From positions 59,716,917 to 59,780,916 of the forward strand of contig CM049319.1 in NCBI GenBank assembly GCA_026874595.1: DNA of 64,000 nt, given 5' to 3'. Source of the DNA: Sipunculus nudus (taxonomy: Eukaryota; Annelida; Sipuncula; Golfingiida; Sipunculidae). The notes beneath the pieces are model-generated. The model was not told the origin of the DNA. It searched no databases and worked only from the letters and a program-made list of their open reading frames with translations. Below are positions 62,920 to 64,000 of the stretch, one piece after another (position 1 is the stretch's first letter; each line of letters begins with the position of its first letter). The position numbers were made by a program, and so were the translations under genes.

Positions 62920-64000
62920 TACTTGTAGGTCGCTGGGGATTAACGGGTGAGTAGTTATAGGTCGCTGAGGATTAACAGATGAGTAGTTGAAGGTCGCTGA
63001 GGATTAACAGATGAGAAGTTGTAAGTCGCTGAGGATTAACAGATGAGTAGTTGTAGGTCGCTGAGGATTAACAGATGAGTAGTTGTATGTCGCTGAGGAT
63101 TAACAGATGAGTAGTTGAAGGTCGCTGAGGATTAACGGGTGAGAAGATGTAGGTAGTAGAGGATTAACAGATGAGAAGTTGTAGGTCGCTGAGGATTAAC
63201 AGATGAGTAGTTGTAGGTCGCTGAGGATTAACGGGTGAGTAGATGTAGGTAGCAGAGGATTAACAGATGAGAAGTTGTAGGTCGCTGAGGATTAACAGAT
63301 GAGTAGTTGTAGGTCGCTGAGGATTAACAGATGAGAAGTTGTAGGTAGTTGAGGATTAACAGATGAGAAGTTGTAGGTCACTGAGGATTAACAGATGAGA
63401 AATTGTAGGTCGCTGAGGATTAACAGATGAGAAGTTGTAGATAGCTGAGGATTAACAGATGAGAAGTTGTAAATCGCTGAGGATTAACAGATGAGTAGTT
63501 GAAGGTAGCTGAGGATTAACAGATGAGAAGTTGTAGGTCGCTGAGGATTAACAGATGAGAAGTTGTAGGTCGCTGAGGATTAACAAATGAGAAGTTGAAG
63601 GTCGCTGAGGATTAACAGATGTGTAGTTGAAGGTCGCTGAGGATTAACGGGTGAATAGTTGTAGGTCGCTGAGGATTAACAGATGAGAAGTTGTAGGGCG
63701 CTGAGGATTCACAGATTAGTAGTTGTAGGTCGCTGAGGATTAACAGATGAGTAGTTGTAGGTCGCTGAGGATTAACAGATGAGAAGTTGTAGGTCGCTGA
63801 GGATTAACAGATGAGAAGTTGTAGGTCGCTGAGGATTACGGATGAGTAGTTGAAGGGCGCTGAGGATTAACAGATGAGTAGTTGAAGGGCGCTGAGGAAT
63901 TACAGATGTGTAGTTGAAGGTCGCTGAGGATTAACGGGTGAATAGTTGTAGGTCGCTGAGGATTAACAGATGAGAAGTTGTAGGTCGCTGAGGATTAACA
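62920..64000. repeat. 32-bp minisatellite at the start of SDR intron 8
   Basis: About 34 tandem copies of a 32-bp unit (gtcgctgaggattaacagat plus gagaagttgtag), with variants gagtag/gagaag, acgggt/acagat and gtag/gaag. It begins within about ten bases of the exon 8 donor and continues past the window end. Some units contain GGTGAGTAG, a strong donor-like string. Confidence 0.95.

Overview
This window is intron-rich, AT-rich, repeat-laden eukaryotic DNA from an invertebrate. The best fit is a bivalve mollusc: an IL-17-type cytokine copy, a GABA-B-like receptor, a 17-beta-HSD14-like SDR gene, and dispersed repeats of a style common in bivalves (tccg/acgg runs followed by a 'gatcgctatagctc' tail, pyrimidine tracts, TA microsatellites). 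Most of the computed open frames are chance frames. The species cannot be fixed from this sequence.

Layout. (1) 1-19.1 kb, minus strand: the 5' end of a GABA-B-like class C receptor gene. Exon 1 (signal peptide plus start of the Venus-flytrap domain) lies at 18880-19119 and exon 2 at 1372-1509. They are separated by a 17.4-kb intron holding two MITE-like elements, an LTR-like repeat and an AT-rich tandem array. (2) 21.6-23.75 kb: two decayed LINE fragments on opposite strands; the minus-strand one has a 32-bp tandem array inside its reverse transcriptase. (3) 23.9-40.1 kb: a large inverted duplication, with a left arm of about 4.6 kb and a right arm of about 5.9 kb around a 5.8-kb spacer. Each arm carries one IL-17-like copy: broken on the left (plus strand), with an intact final exon on the right (minus strand). 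The spacer holds a roughly 320-bp tandem array and SINE-like pieces. (4) 41.4-42.1 kb: a probable solo LTR with heat-shock elements, TATA box and poly(A) signal. (5) 44.5 kb to the window end, plus strand: eight exons (225 codons) of an HSD17B14-like short-chain dehydrogenase. Its last exon(s) lie beyond the window. Intron 7 (8.1 kb) is a stack of nested transposable elements, and intron 8 opens straight into a 32-bp minisatellite that runs off the window.

The three host genes show no sign of acting together. The most informative observations are the IL-17 inverted duplication with one decayed copy, the loss of the NAD-type acidic residue in the dehydrogenase, the nested TIR elements inside a retroelement whose integrase lies upstream of its reverse transcriptase, and the LTR with ordered heat-shock elements.
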